A DNA stretch of 64,000 bases from Axinella damicornis. Its lineage: Eukaryota; Porifera; Demospongiae; Axinellida; Axinellidae. The DNA is taken from the NCBI GenBank assembly GCA_963931865.1, contig OZ007508.1, positions 315,001 to 379,000 of the forward strand. Reading direction: 5' to 3'. Under the pieces are notes generated by a model. That model saw nothing but the letters and a program-made list of their open reading frames with translations, had not been told where the DNA came from and searched no databases. Made by a program: the position numbers and the translations under genes. The number at the start of each line of letters is the position of its first letter. Position 1 is the first letter of the stretch. Positions 1 through 49,409 of the stretch are shown here, piece by piece.

Positions 1-1094
1 AATGGGACTGAGGATGTTTAACCCCTAGTTTCTTTGCTCAGTTTTCAAGGGGTGTAATATGACACTAAATCCTTTAAGTATTTTGGAGAACTTTTTGCTT
101 TCTCGTTTGTTAGCTTTTACAGCGAATGAAATGGGTAGCTTATAAGTCTGGAAATTACTGTAATTGGTGGTTATCATCATCATCCTAGGCAAAGGGGGAG
201 CTACTCATGTCGTCAGAGTTCAACAATAGTCTTGCATGTCCTTGCAATAGCCCCACGTTCTGCATAATTATGCCTGACTCACAGTTCCAGTCAGAAATGC
301 TCTGAGGATATAGGTGTACATGTAGTTGTCATTAAAGAAGCCACGCCTCCATGATGGCACATCTCACATGGTCAGACCCAGGTGGGTCAGGCCATGCGAG
401 ACTACAGACATGATAGCCCTGGGACAAGGAGAACACGTTGGTAAATTCCTTCGAGCCACCAGACGATGGATTGACAAAGATTCAGTAAGCACCTCAAAGG
501 CAACGATCACAATGACAACGCAGCATGTGCGCGAACCTTGATGTTTGGTTGGCCAATAAATGGCATCGTGGTTACAGGATCGTAGGTCGCAGTTAGCCAA
601 ACCCACCGCTGTTGACAGTTTAGAGACAAAGGGCATATGAGGCATCACACTCTGCTATGGCGAAAGTGACGTGGTTAGGTACGCAAAGTAGCTCAAGAGC
701 TGCTTCCGTAAGCTACGCTTGGCTATGAGAAAGAAAGAAGACGACGATGAAATGGGAATTTCATGACTTGTTTCTCAGGTATGTTCGAAACTAATTCTTG
801 TGAACTGCTAGGCAGTGTCATTCTGTCTGCATGCTGGTTTTGGGGATTGCAACTTCTTTGGCCGTTATCCTGCTAGTACATCAATATGGTAAACTCAAAA
901 TTTCACTAAATAGGGAACCCTACCACGTTCTCTGATATATCATTCAAGCAGCATTCATCACTTCATCACAAACAAACAAGTGAACTTAATTTTCAAACTA
1001 ACACCCTCTAAAAGAGTTGATATTATTGCATATTTTGATCATTATATTGATATGCAAGTGTAGCTTCCATTTCATGATCGTCCATGCGACTCAC
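1..1094. other. Presumed TTLL12 intron or 3' flank, no gene seen
   Basis: No exon with a recognisable protein was found here on either strand. The last TTLL12 exon visible ends at 1095 with a good donor, and the family's conserved C-terminal segment (the LEVNF...PDC region) was looked for on the minus strand and not found. It therefore probably lies to the left of the window. Short open frames at 326-541 and 364-648 have no recognisable product. Confidence 0.6.
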
Positions 1095-16473
<15,379 letters not shown>

Positions 16474-16554
16474 CACGCATGTATACTGCACTGCAGAGAA
16501 TTTAACCCTACGAGCTCAGACTCGTGGCTAAAGGGTTAATTAATATAATGTAGG
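16474..16554. promoter_or_regulatory. Presumed bidirectional promoter of TTLL12 and ABT1
   Basis: Only 81 bp separate the start codons of the two divergent genes. The transcription starts and core promoter elements must lie here or within the 5' ends of the transcripts. The stretch holds an inverted pair, TTTAACCCT and AGGGTTAA, around GAGCTCAGACTCG. No TATA box is evident at a convincing place. Confidence 0.55.
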
Positions 16555-19333
16555 ATGGACACGTGCAATGCTAGCGAACACCTGGTGAAAGCCTCTCTCT
16601 CAGATGGCAGTGTCGAAGAGGAGAGACTGAAGCATGCCGCCCCAGGTGTTGTCCGAGAGGGGGAGGTGAAGTCCCTCGTACCAGGAGTCGTGTACCTCAG
16701 CCGGATCCCGCCCTACATGCAGCCCCGCAAAGTGAGGCACCTCTTCTCTCCGTTTGGGACGGTGGGCAGGATCTACCTGCAGCCAGAGGGTGAGTGCAAC
16801 TCGAGAACAAGCTGTACCATCTGCTCCCTCCATCAGAGGCAACAGAAGCCGACATGGAGAAGTAGTATCTCTTAAGGTAACGGAGGGGGTTTCCGGACAG
16901 TCTTTTGATTCCGGACACGGCATTCATGCCCCTCGCATTCCCTCCGTTAGCAATTAAGTGTGCATGCATATCCTACCTTCGAACTCTCCAAGAAAACTGG
17001 GGCCGTGTCCGGAAATCCCCTGCTGTCTGGAAACCCCCTCCGTTACTTTATTCCTAGAAGATTTAGATGCCCAGCAGTTTTTTTCTCAGTGGAGCTATAC
17101 TAGTAAGCTCATAACCTCGTTCCCAGTAACTTACACGCTGTTACTTCCACTGCCAGAAAGTTTGTCACATGACAATAGTAAAGCCATTACATCATGCACT
17201 GAAACGGGATTGTGTTGTATTGTGTTGTATCGCTACTAATATGTGAATCATTCTGCCATTGGTACACATGTTGCAATGGTAGCATTTGAATGGTGCTTGG
17301 GGTGAGGGAGGCCTTGGAAGGTCTGCTCTGGGCCGGTTTGAGGCTCTGCCTCCAAGCTCTCCCCCAAACTGCCCCATTCCCCTCAGGCCTCTGGGAAGAT
17401 GCGCAGAGCGCGGGGTTGCTGGTCCCTCCCACTTTCGCCACATAACCCTACATCTGCCACAATCCCAGTCACAGCTCTAAATATGTTGCTTATTGCGGTG
17501 ACCACCCTAAGCTTGCTCAGCAACCATGTGCAGTACTCTCTTATTAGAGGTGCTGATCTTGAATTAGAGGCCATGGCCAGTATAACCATTTCTGTGCGTC
17601 CATGATCTCGGCAGATGCTGTGGTGCAGAGGAGGAGGAAGAGTTTCGGAGGAAACAAGCGCCGGAACTACACGGAGGGGTGGGTGGAGTTTGCGGACAAG
17701 AGAGTTGCCAAAGCTGTGGCTGTAACTCTCAACAACACGCCCATTGGGGGGCGGAAGAGACACTACTACCACGACGACCTCTGGAACATCAAATACCTCT
17801 CTAAGTTCCGGTGGACCCACCTCACCGAGAAGAGAGGTGAGCACTGCTGTATGGGCAGGAGCGGGCTTGCTGAATCCTTGGAACACTGTTTTAGATCCCA
17901 CAGAGCTCACTCAGTGGAAGGGACTGTGCTCCGAACCATCCATATAAGGGACTGAGCTCCGAACCATCCATATAAGGAAGGTGCTGAAGTCTGAGGTCAT
18001 ACAGTGTTGCATGGAGTAGGAAACCTGCTCCTACACGTGATGCCTTTTCTGTGGCCAGCCCAACACCTGGTTGAACTCGGGTACTCACTGGTGGTAGTTC
18101 AAGTAGTTCTCTTCCTCCAGCGTACGAGCAGGCAGTGAGAGAACAGAGGATGAGGACAGAGATCTCCCAGGCAAAAAGAGAGAATACACACTACCTTGAG
18201 AATGTGTCAAAAGGGAAGGAAATTGAGGCGATTGTTGGGAGGAAGAGGAGGAAGGGGATGGAGGAGGTGAGCCCAGTTGGGGGAGGGGGAGGGAGGCTGA
18301 GGAAAGGGATGGTAGGGAGGGGAGGAGGTGAGCCCAGTTGGGGAGGGGGGAGGGAGGCTGAGGAAAGGGCGGGGAGAAGGAGGTGAGCCCAGTTAGGGGA
18401 GGAGGGTGGGAGGCTGAGGAAAGGGACGGTAGGGAGGGGAGGAGGTGAGCCCAGTTGGGGAGGGGAGGGAGGCTGAGGAAAGGGACAGTAGGGAGGAGAG
18501 GAGGTGAGCCCAGTTGGGGGAGGGAGGCTGAGGAAAGGGAGGGAGAAGGAGGTGAGCCTGGAAGAGGTGAGTGTGGGTGGGGAGAGGTGAATGTTAGAGG
18601 CCTGAGAGGGGGTAGGAGGAGGAGGGATAGGAGCTACATGTGTAAGCCAGTTGAGTGGGAAGGGGAGAGGGTAGGAGGTAAGCTTGGCAAGTGGGGAGGG
18701 AAGAGGGACAGATTCATGAGATTGGTCACATTATCCATTTACCTAGTAGTGATGGTCATGTGACCAAGTACAGTCTAGTAGTGTTGCAGTAGCAATGGTC
18801 ATGTGACCCAATGGCGATGCAGTAGCAATGGTCATGTGACCTAAAGCTGAGTTTTTTCCTGTGATCCACAGCTGACCAGGTCACAGCGTGCCTTCAAACA
18901 GAGGAGAGCTATTGAGCACTTGCCTGAGGACACTGCTGCCATGGCAACCAAGAAGTCTCATCCAAAACTCAGTGATTCCCTGTTGAGAAAGGTATGTTTA
19001 GTGAAGTCCTTGTGTGTACAAGATGTTTCAGTGTGCGGGCTGCTGGTTCTACCCACACAGATACTGCCAGGCTGAGTTCAACGGTGGGAGTGGCTGTGAT
19101 CAACTGCACAGAAGGCCACACTTGTGACATTGCTGGATTGTTTGGCCATAGTTCAGCTCCAACACAGTTATGTGATCCAACAATGACCGCAGTTGTGTAT
19201 CATTGTACTGATTGTGTGTTCTGTAAAGGTATTCAATGATTGTCCACAGGAGGGTACATGTAGCCTCATTCTCAGTTCGAATGGTTTCTATACCAACCAA
19301 CCTCGGTGTTTTTGCCAGCCGTCCTACCTTTGA
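16555..19333 (+). CDS. ABT1: Activator of basal transcription 1 / ESF2-like RNA-binding protein
   Basis: Exons 16555-16789, 17615-17836, 18121-18266, 18872-18991 and probably 19229-19333 join in phase to about 275 residues, close to human ABT1 (272). The RRM-type core reads [59 protein letters not shown] and [19 protein letters not shown]. It is followed by the family's basic coiled segment ([20 protein letters not shown]). Family members (yeast Esf2) act in the nucleolus in early processing of small-subunit rRNA. The final exon is the least certain: acceptors at 19228 and 19249 are both usable in the same frame and lead to the same TGA. Exon 3 ends inside a minisatellite that multiplies the donor site. 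Confidence 0.9.
16877..17046. mobile_element. 170-bp inverted-repeat element in ABT1 intron 1
   Basis: The ends GTAACGGAGGGGGTTTCC and, on the other strand, GTAACGGAGGGGGTTTCC are near-perfect inverted repeats extending for about 24 bp (GGACAG against AGACAG beyond the first 18). Internal TCCGGACA/TGTCCGGA motifs are also inverted. The target duplication is unclear (flanks TTAAG and TTTAT). It is short, has no coding capacity, and is a typical MITE. Confidence 0.8.
18255..18560. repeat. Minisatellite carrying repeated splice-donor sequences in ABT1
   Basis: About five units of 50-65 bp contain GGAGGTGAGCCCAGTTGGGG followed by GGGAGGCTGAGGAAAGGG. The first unit includes the exon 3 donor (GAGGAG|GTGAGC at 18267). 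Near-identical GGAGGTGAGCC sequences recur near 18325, 18378, 18440, 18499 and 18549. Confidence 0.85.
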
Positions 19334-19809
19334 CACCATGCAGTGTTATGTGACTAGACGTCACTAGTGGTTTCACAAAAGCTGACAATGCGTGCATGCA
19401 CGCAGTTCACAGATATAGAGCGGAAGCTGGTGCTTAACCACCTTCTAAACAAGTTTGATTACCGTACGTGCACAATTGCAGAAGTCGAGAAGCCTGCAGC
19501 TGAAGTCACAAGACTGAATTTGTTCATTGAGACGGACACATCAACGAGGAAAAAGCGCAAAAGTTTACTACTCTCGACAAACATGAGGAAATGCACAGTG
19601 CACAGTGAGCTAGTGTCAAGTTAAGGATAACTTGTACCCAGGGCCCACCTGGAGGGCGGGGCCTGAGTCATGGCTATAGGGTATATACAAAAGCGAACTC
19701 TGAACGGTGACGTACAACCATGGATGACAGGAGATATGTGGATGAGTTTTATTGAACAGCCAGCTGTGTGGTATGAAAACTTTGATCAACCTGAAGACTG
19801 AACAGCAGT
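19334..19809. other. Convergent intergenic region between ABT1 and ABHD14
   Basis: This holds the shared 3' flank of two convergent genes. A short open frame (19367-19624) starts ATGGTTTCACAAAAGC-like but has no recognisable product. Confidence 0.5.
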
Positions 19810-21853
<2,044 letters not shown>

Positions 21854-22900
21854 GGAGTCAGAAAGCTTGGAGGTCGGACAGCGTGGTCAATTGCACTCTT
21901 TCATTAATCTTGTTGCATGAGCCTGTTACAGCCACCACACGGATGCATCACAGCCAGTGATACCAATAGCTCAGTACTGAAATTGATGACTTCTTAGCTG
22001 GTTCCTGCAGCTGCAGAGAAACAAGCATTTCTTTAAACTACGTGCAGCTAGCGACAGTACGTTAGCATCTGTGCCTAATGGAAAATAGTGTACAGCATAC
22101 GTATGCTAACATACTGTCACTAATGGAAACTTACTGTTTCTTGTAGGACCCTTGTGGGAAACTATCTATCTACATGTCCCTGATCTATCCGCTGACATTT
22201 CAACACTAGTCTCATTAGCCGCACCAACTGCATAGACAGTACATCAAGTCATGCGATTTGAGGTGCTCCCAAACGTGATCTCTGGTGCTCCTCTCTGCAC
22301 GCTTGTAGCCATCATAAATAATCACTATGTAATGCCTAGTCTCATGCCCAGACAACTCCTATCTATGCACAGGGTATGGTAGTGCTGGTTAAAAGCACTG
22401 ACAACTGATGAGCAACTATCACCCTTACACATTCCACAACCACAGCTACGCTGTACTGTGCAACCAACGTTGAAATAATTATGTTGCCTTGTATTTTTGG
22501 AGTCATTGTCGCATCCATTAACTACTGGGGGTGGTGGGAGTCGATTGGGAGCCAGGGACTCGTGCTGCTACTCACAACATGTACATTAGGTACGCACACT
22601 GATGATGCACTTACATTAGTCTCGGTACCAGACTATTCGCGCACGGCGGAATATTCCGCCGTGCGCGAATAGTCTGGTACCGAGACTACACTTACATGAC
22701 GACAAACTCTCTGGAAAGAAGCTGCGTTCGGTCTCGTTCCCATTCCCCACTGTCACCCGGTATGGAACGCAACTGATCAGCAAGCCACACCCCAAGGCGG
22801 TGCAGCAGTGGCCTTCTGACCAGACCAGCCTTGTCCTGAAGTTGCAACTGTAAGACTAGCACTGCCAATCAAGCTAGAACCATAACTAGACTGAGGTGAG
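21854..22900. other. Divergent intergenic region, ABHD14 to NADSYN1
   Basis: About 1 kb between two divergent start codons, presumed to hold both promoters. It contains the 72-bp palindromic element and several TAGTCTCAT fragments (near 22208 and 22337). No other gene is recognised. Confidence 0.6.
22617..22688. mobile_element. Perfect 72-bp palindrome with a 9-bp target duplication
   Basis: Each 36-base arm starts TAGTCTCGGTACCAGACTAT and continues through CGCGCACGGCGGAAT. The second arm is its exact reverse complement, with no spacer. CACTTACAT is found immediately on both sides (22608-22616 and 22689-22697), so the palindrome was inserted as a unit. Its ends (TAGTCTCG) match the foldback family found at 31142, 34852 and 36326. 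Confidence 0.95.
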
Positions 22901-44061
<21,161 letters not shown>

Positions 44062-44305
44062 TCAGTGTTGGACTGTAGAGTATACTTTGTAGTAGCTAAG
44101 TTTGGTTGATAATTGTACGCCTATGACCAATAATGACATCGCTTCCGCAGTAGAGTAGCCTTGTAGCCGTACGGTCACATGATGTGGTCAGAGGTTGGGG
44201 AGCACATGCATATTTCAATCTGGACTTGCCAGGCTCTTTTCTCTCCATAAGCAAACCTTATAAGGAATGGTTTGTGTCTCGTATAGCTAGCTACAGAGTT
44301 ATTTG

Positions 44306-44757
44306 TAGTGCTGGGCGATACCACATTTTGAATTTCAATACCGATACCAAGTACTGTTGTGCTGGTATTGGCCGATACCGATACCAAGTACTGTTGTGCT
44401 GGTATTGGCCGATACCGATACCAAGTACTGTTGTGCTGGTATTGGCCGATACTGATACCAATCTCAAAACAATCCCCTTCATTAATGATGATCTCAACAT
44501 TGTAACTTTTGTCAAAGAACTTGAAGGAAGAGCAACATGTACACATTAGTGGGCTGAAGATGTTCTACAAGGCCTGGCCTATGGGTGGCTATTGGTCAGA
44601 CTCGGATCCGGAGTCTGACTCTGCTTCTAGCACGTGCCCGGGCCACATAATGTACAGTCCTCAGTATCAACTGATACCAGTCTAATACTCGATACCACCA
44701 TCCTGAAACCTGGTATCGGTAGTATCGATACCTGGTACTTGGTATCGCCCAGCACTA
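44306..44757. mobile_element. 452-bp hAT-like non-autonomous element
   Basis: The ends TAGTGCTGGGCGATACCA and the inverted TGGTATCGCCCAGCACTA... CAAGTACC are long inverted repeats. They are flanked by an exact 8-bp duplication GTTATTTG (44298-44305 and 44758-44765), as in hAT transposons. Inside are three 37-bp tandem units (CCGATACCGATACCAAGTAC plus TGTTGTGCTGGTATTGG). No transposase is present. Confidence 0.9.
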
Positions 44758-44765
44758 GTTATTTG

Positions 44766-46215
44766 TTTGTAGGCCTTGTATTGAAAGTGATAGCTATATG
44801 AACATGTTGTACACTTCTGTTTGTATATATTCCTATAGCTACTACACAATTGTTTTTATTTTGGCCACCTCTTTACGTGCGTACCACTTACATCAATGTT
44901 CTGCAGTGCAGAAATGCTAGTGTTTGAAAAAACTAACTCTTTTATGATGTCGGTTGCGTTGGTTCTAAAAGTAATGTTCACACATGCAGCAGAGTTCGTT
45001 GGGTAGACTGAATAAGTTCAACTGGAGTATCTTCCTTTGATCTGCATGCACAATCTGCAATCCACTAGCTGTGTGGGTGTTGCCAGACTACCATTCAATG
45101 GTTGTAGCTAGCACCTAGCTAGTGGGCAGGTAGTGGGCAATATTATGACAATTCCAGGGCCTAAAATTTTCCAGCTACTAGCCCACATGGTTGCCCAATT
45201 ATTTAAATATTAAGGTTAGTTATTATACAGTTACGGATCAATAGTTTTGTACCTCGTTCCCAGGGACTCGGTGCGAGGTTAACCCTAACCCTGTACTGAG
45301 CACCTGGAACGAGACTAGTTACTAGCCCAAGTGTACTGGTCCTATTACAAGGTAGCTATTTGAAGACTGTAGACAATAATTATTTACTCAGGAATTTCTA
45401 CAGTGAATAGATATATTCCACTCCGAGTAAAGCAGAAAGTTTCTACAATAAATAGAAAGTCGAGGAGCACACTCAGATATCTTGTTGATGTGGAATTAAG
45501 TCCACCTAGCTACACTCAATCTAGTTATCAATCTACTCTAAGCAATTAGAGTATAGTTGTACCAATTCCACCAATCAGATTACTCACTGCGAGGTATCTA
45601 AATCTGATAGAAAACCTCGTCTTCAATAGAAAACCTCGTATGGGGTTTTCTATTGAGCCCCCAGGATACACAATTATTGTTTACTGCCAACTTGAAATCC
45701 ATGGCAACTACATAAAAATTATAGCATGCAGCTGCTTTAGAATTGTTGGCAGTGCACATGTCTGCGTACTACTCTTGTCTTTGTTGGACGGCTACATCAG
45801 TACACGAGCTACGCGAGAGCTCGAAGCGGTAAATGACGGCACTGGTGGGGTGGAGCCAAGTTGAGGGGCGGAGCCATATGACTGCTCGTGCGCGCAAGTC
45901 ACTCGCGCGCCATGTCAGCGTTTACCTGCTGCTCGTAGCCAGTCTGTTATTTCTTCGAAAAGGACATCCGATGGTAAGTTATTCTGTTGAAAACTGGAGC
46001 GCTAGCGTAGTTACCGTTGCTGTACTCTAGACCAAGGGATCTAGAAACCTGAGGGCCCTGGGCTGTAGCGTCCCGAGCGCAGCGAGGGCACACAGCGCTA
46101 GTATCTGCCTTGTACTCGTTTCCAGTGTTATTTCGTCGAAAAGGACCTCCAACTCGTAGGTTATTCTGTTGACAACTGAAGCGCTAGTGTAGTTACCGTT
46201 GCTATACTCTAAATC
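44766..46215. other. Intergenic region with a 3'-end relic and a local duplication
   Basis: Near 44990-45040 the plus strand carries AAGTTCAACTGGAGTATCTTC, a relic of a fibrinogen-like C-terminus on the minus strand. An eroded foldback element (TACCTCGTTCCCAGG ... CCTGGAACGAGACTA) lies at 45251-45318 without a clear target duplication. The block 45925-46080 is repeated in diverged form at 46110-46265 (GTTATTCTGTTGA, AGCGCTAG, GTAGTTACCGTTGCT). No gene is recognised. Confidence 0.55.
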
Positions 46216-46357
46216 GGTTAGACACTGAGACCAATGGGATCTACGCGATTTAGAAACCCTCGGGCCCTTAGTAGCGCCCTCGCTGCGCTCGGGACGCTAC
46301 AGCCCAGGGCCCTCGGGTTTCTAAATCGCGTAGATCCCTTGGTCTCAGTGTCTAACC
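46216..46357. repeat. 142-bp hairpin (inverted repeat)
   Basis: The arms GGTTAGACACTGAGACCAAT and GGGATCTACGCGATTTAGAA then AACCC...GGGCCC pair almost fully with the right arm. A GC-rich loop (AGCGCCCTCGCTGCGCTCGG) lies between them and is itself palindromic. No target duplication is evident. A partial relative lies at 46030-46100. Confidence 0.85.
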
Positions 46358-46415
46358 TATATTTAGGTTTGTATTCACACAGCATCAGAGTTCATCGGGT
46401 ATATATACGAAGAAT

Positions 46416-47438
46416 TCAGCGGATGTAGAGTTCAACAACTTCGACTGGGGTGTCTTCATTTGAAGTGGCCTCATCTCTACAAAGGCGAACTTCAATATCA
46501 TCGGTTGTGGCCTGTGGCAGCTGCTTGCAGAACCAAGGGGCTGTCGCCCCAGGTGGGGAGCTCAACTCGCAGCAGGGAGGGGATCCACAGCCCTGACCAT
46601 CCCAGAGTGGGTCATTCGTATAGAGCATACCTGTCAGTGTTGTGACAGGGTTTCCACTCTCACAGAAGTAGTCATTTCCCACGAAGGAGGGAGCAGCTGT
46701 TCCACTCACACATGGACAAGAGAGTGTCGGGAAAGAGGGTTGGACAAGCTCTGAAAGTCCAGCTGCAAAGGTCCAGATGTGTTGTCTTGCTCCAGGTGGT
46801 CCGTGTGTCAGGGATACCCCGTCCACATAGGGGCCTTCTATGCTCTCTGTACTGCCACTGAATGCATCTGGAGCAGTTTGCTGAAACCCCACCACTCTCC
46901 CGCAAACGTGGCTGTAGCTGATACCGTAAGTGCTGTACATAGCTGAGAAACATCCTGCACTGCTATCCGCACTGCAAAGCCTACTCGGTTCTGAGGTGTA
47001 CGTTTGTAGGGTCCATGTATCTGGGCACTGTTGGGATGGGTCACTCATGTTCAGATTAGCTGCACGTGTCCACCCTCCAGTGCTGTTGCAGCCACACACT
47101 CTATTCATGTCACAGTACACCTGCACTGCAGTGCCATTGCGACTCCTGATCCAGTAGTAGCCAGAGGAGCAGCTTGTGGGGAGTACACTGCAGGAGGCTA
47201 CAGGACTGGCCTGGGTTTGAGCAGAACGACAGAAAGTTGGTATAATGGTGGTGCGTATCGAGTTTTGAATATCCTGGACAATCTCGTCTCGGGCTGTTTC
47301 AGCAGGAGGACATGTGGCTTGCTGATTGTTGATCATTCTCGCAGGAAGGAAGAGGGGGAGGGCGGTGTTGGCTTCCTGGCTGGCAGAGGGAGTGGGAAGA
47401 CAGACCAGAGCTACCGTAGCTACAAGGGCTAGCAACAT
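46416..47438 (-). CDS. Secreted fibrinogen-like (FReD-like) protein, copy 6
   Basis: A single exon encodes 340 residues. It starts MLLALVATVALVCLPTPSAS, a signal peptide, then the CPPAETARDE block, VQDIQNSIR, SCSSGYYWIRSRN (one Ser-to-Arg change against the other copies), VYCDMNRVCGC, GGWTRAANLNMSD, VCGRVVGFQQ, GVSLTHGPPGARQHIWTFA, GNDYFCESGN, DPLWDGQGCGSPPCC, APWFCKQLPQ and VEVVELYIR. Closest relative in the window is copy 7, with which it shares flanks for about 2 kb. It lies between NADSYN1 and GRWD1, not inside an intron of either. Confidence 0.87.
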   Translation of the reverse strand: MLLALVATVALVCLPTPSASQEANTALPLFLPARMINNQQATCPPAETARDEIVQDIQNSIRTTIIPTFCRSAQTQASPVASCSVLPTSCSSGYYWIRSRNGTAVQVYCDMNRVCGCNSTGGWTRAANLNMSDPSQQCPDTWTLQTYTSEPSRLCSADSSAGCFSAMYSTYGISYSHVCGRVVGFQQTAPDAFSGSTESIEGPYVDGVSLTHGPPGARQHIWTFAAGLSELVQPSFPTLSCPCVSGTAAPSFVGNDYFCESGNPVTTLTGMLYTNDPLWDGQGCGSPPCCELSSPPGATAPWFCKQLPQATTDDIEVRLCRDEATSNEDTPVEVVELYIR

Positions 47439-48500
47439 CTTGCGATTTTACTTTGTCTTCCAACGCTGGATATGAGTAGCTACCTTTCCTGTGGCAACTT
47501 GCTTCACTGTAAAAAGAAGAGCAATTTGTTATTCAAGCAAAATTAATAATGTTTATGTAAGTGACTACCCCTTGTTAATGGCGCTTGACTTTCCTACTGC
47601 ATGCCACTCCCACCCAGTAGTCAGTGAAGGTTCTGTGCATGCACTATTTTTTCTCTCATCTGCAACGTGTTAACATGCCTCATTGAAAATAGCTAGCTAG
47701 CTACATAGTTGCATACCTGGTGGCTATACAGAAGCATTTGCAACCGGGACCAAGAATCCTGGTCAGTGAAAATCTTCCTTGATTAGCTACTTGATTTACA
47801 GGGGTCCAAAGGGATGATAGCTCCTCCTTATATATTGTTATATTGGTCACTTGGAGTTCATCTTCATCCCTTGATCAGCTCTTAGAAGCGTGTTGATCAC
47901 TAGATTACATTTTGATACCAGTCGCAAATGCTTCTACAGGTGACGAGGAAGTGACTACCAAAGTCTGTAGCTACGTAGGTTAGCTACAACTCAGATTACT
48001 AAGGCAATGGGTAGGGAAGGATCCCACCCTCCAGTGCTGTTGCAGCCACACACTCTAGCTGTTCATGTCACACTTAAACCTGTGCTACACGTACGTTGGA
48101 GTGTCTAATCCAGTAGTGGCCAGAGGAACAGCTGGTGGGGATTGCACTGCAGGAGGATGCTGAGCAGTGACAGTGAAGAGCAGCGGAACCACAGCAACTT
48201 AACTACAAGGACCTCTTGGACACCTGCACTGCAGAGCCTAACCTGAGACGTTTGCATGGCACACAGCACAATCTACGAGTAGGTGCATCCTGTGAGTTGA
48301 ATGTTGTTTTAAAGTAGCTAGTCATCTTCTTGTGCCAATTCATGGAATGCAGTAATAGCTAGATCAGTTAGGATATTCATAGAATCCAATTAGTGGGTTT
48401 GTATATGTATAGTATGTCTGCAGAGACTGAATGATGGTGTAGGACGGTCAGATAGTTTATACGAAGGTTGTGTGGGATATAGATTTGAATACTTCATGCA
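47439..48500. repeat. Left unit of a ~3-kb segmental duplication, upstream of copy 6
   Basis: It matches 50448-51430 over long stretches: GATACCAGTCGCAAATGCTT, CTACAGGTGAC, AAGGCAATGGG and GGAGTGTCTAATCCAGTAGT. It contains one arm of the foldback structure that is complete at 50580-50773. Confidence 0.88.
48020..48245 (-). pseudogene. Relic of the central part of a fibrinogen-like gene (left copy)
   Basis: The plus strand reads CCACCCTCCAGTGCTGTTGC ... AATCCAGTAGTGGCCAGAGGA ... GAGCAGCGG. It covers the WIRSSN-YCDM-GGW region and then, after a deletion, the signal-peptide end. Several indels prevent any reading frame. Confidence 0.85.
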
Positions 48501-49083
48501 GACCCACATGTTCAATAATACGTCACACCACCAAGCCTTCTAAACATGTTTGTAGCTATTATAGCTACACACATCCACTCTTTGGTAGTTATTTACCTCT
48601 CGGCCTCCGAGCGAGAAAGAAGAAGCAATGAGCTATTCGGCTACATCATCTCACATCAACTAATACATTCCAGGGCAGCAGCTAGTGTGATATTTATTGC
48701 TACTTCAGGGTTACAGCTATCATCAGCAGTGTATAAACCACTTTGGTAGGGTAGGTGAAGTGCTTGCCTGCATTGCACAAGCCTACGGATAAACAAAGAA
48801 CTGCTAGCTCCACTACTACAATGCTGGGACATGAACCAGTGGACTATCCTGGCAAGCAACGAATTTTCACATCACATGGTGTAGAACAACCTCAGGCAAA
48901 GAACCGCTCCGACTGCTGCATAAATACAACACAATTGAGTAGCTATATACGTAGAGTAACTGTGTAAAGGAGAGCTTGCCTAGTTTTCATGCAAATTCTA
49001 CTGATAGCTGCAGTGCCAGAAGATCTAGCTAAGGAGGCATTTCCAAACTATTATGCGTACACTTAGCGTCATAAATTCAGCCC

Positions 49084-49114
<31 letters not shown>

Positions 49115-49409
49115 ATTAATGTCATGCCTTCACAAGACTAAGGCTGCACTTCCACGTGGTTGTATAAAATGAACATCACACCCACGCCCAACGTGCTGCT
49201 CTCAACAGTGTTCCCTCCACTTCATGCTTCACTCATGTAATTTTGAAGTTTGTACAAGTAAATAATATTAATCCACTCAAAGCAAAAGTCAGTGTGCACA
49301 TATTATTCTGCTCACAGGTTTTAAAGCTCTTATCTTCTAGGCAACTAGCTACTTAGCAAACATCCTTTGTAGTTTGTGATCACACGGTGGTTCATTAGGT
49401 AGGGTTAAT
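48501..49409. other. Spacer between duplicated units
   Basis: It includes a poly(C) tract of about 33 bases (49083-49115). Short open frames (48546-48749 and 48755-48967) have no recognisable product. Confidence 0.55.
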
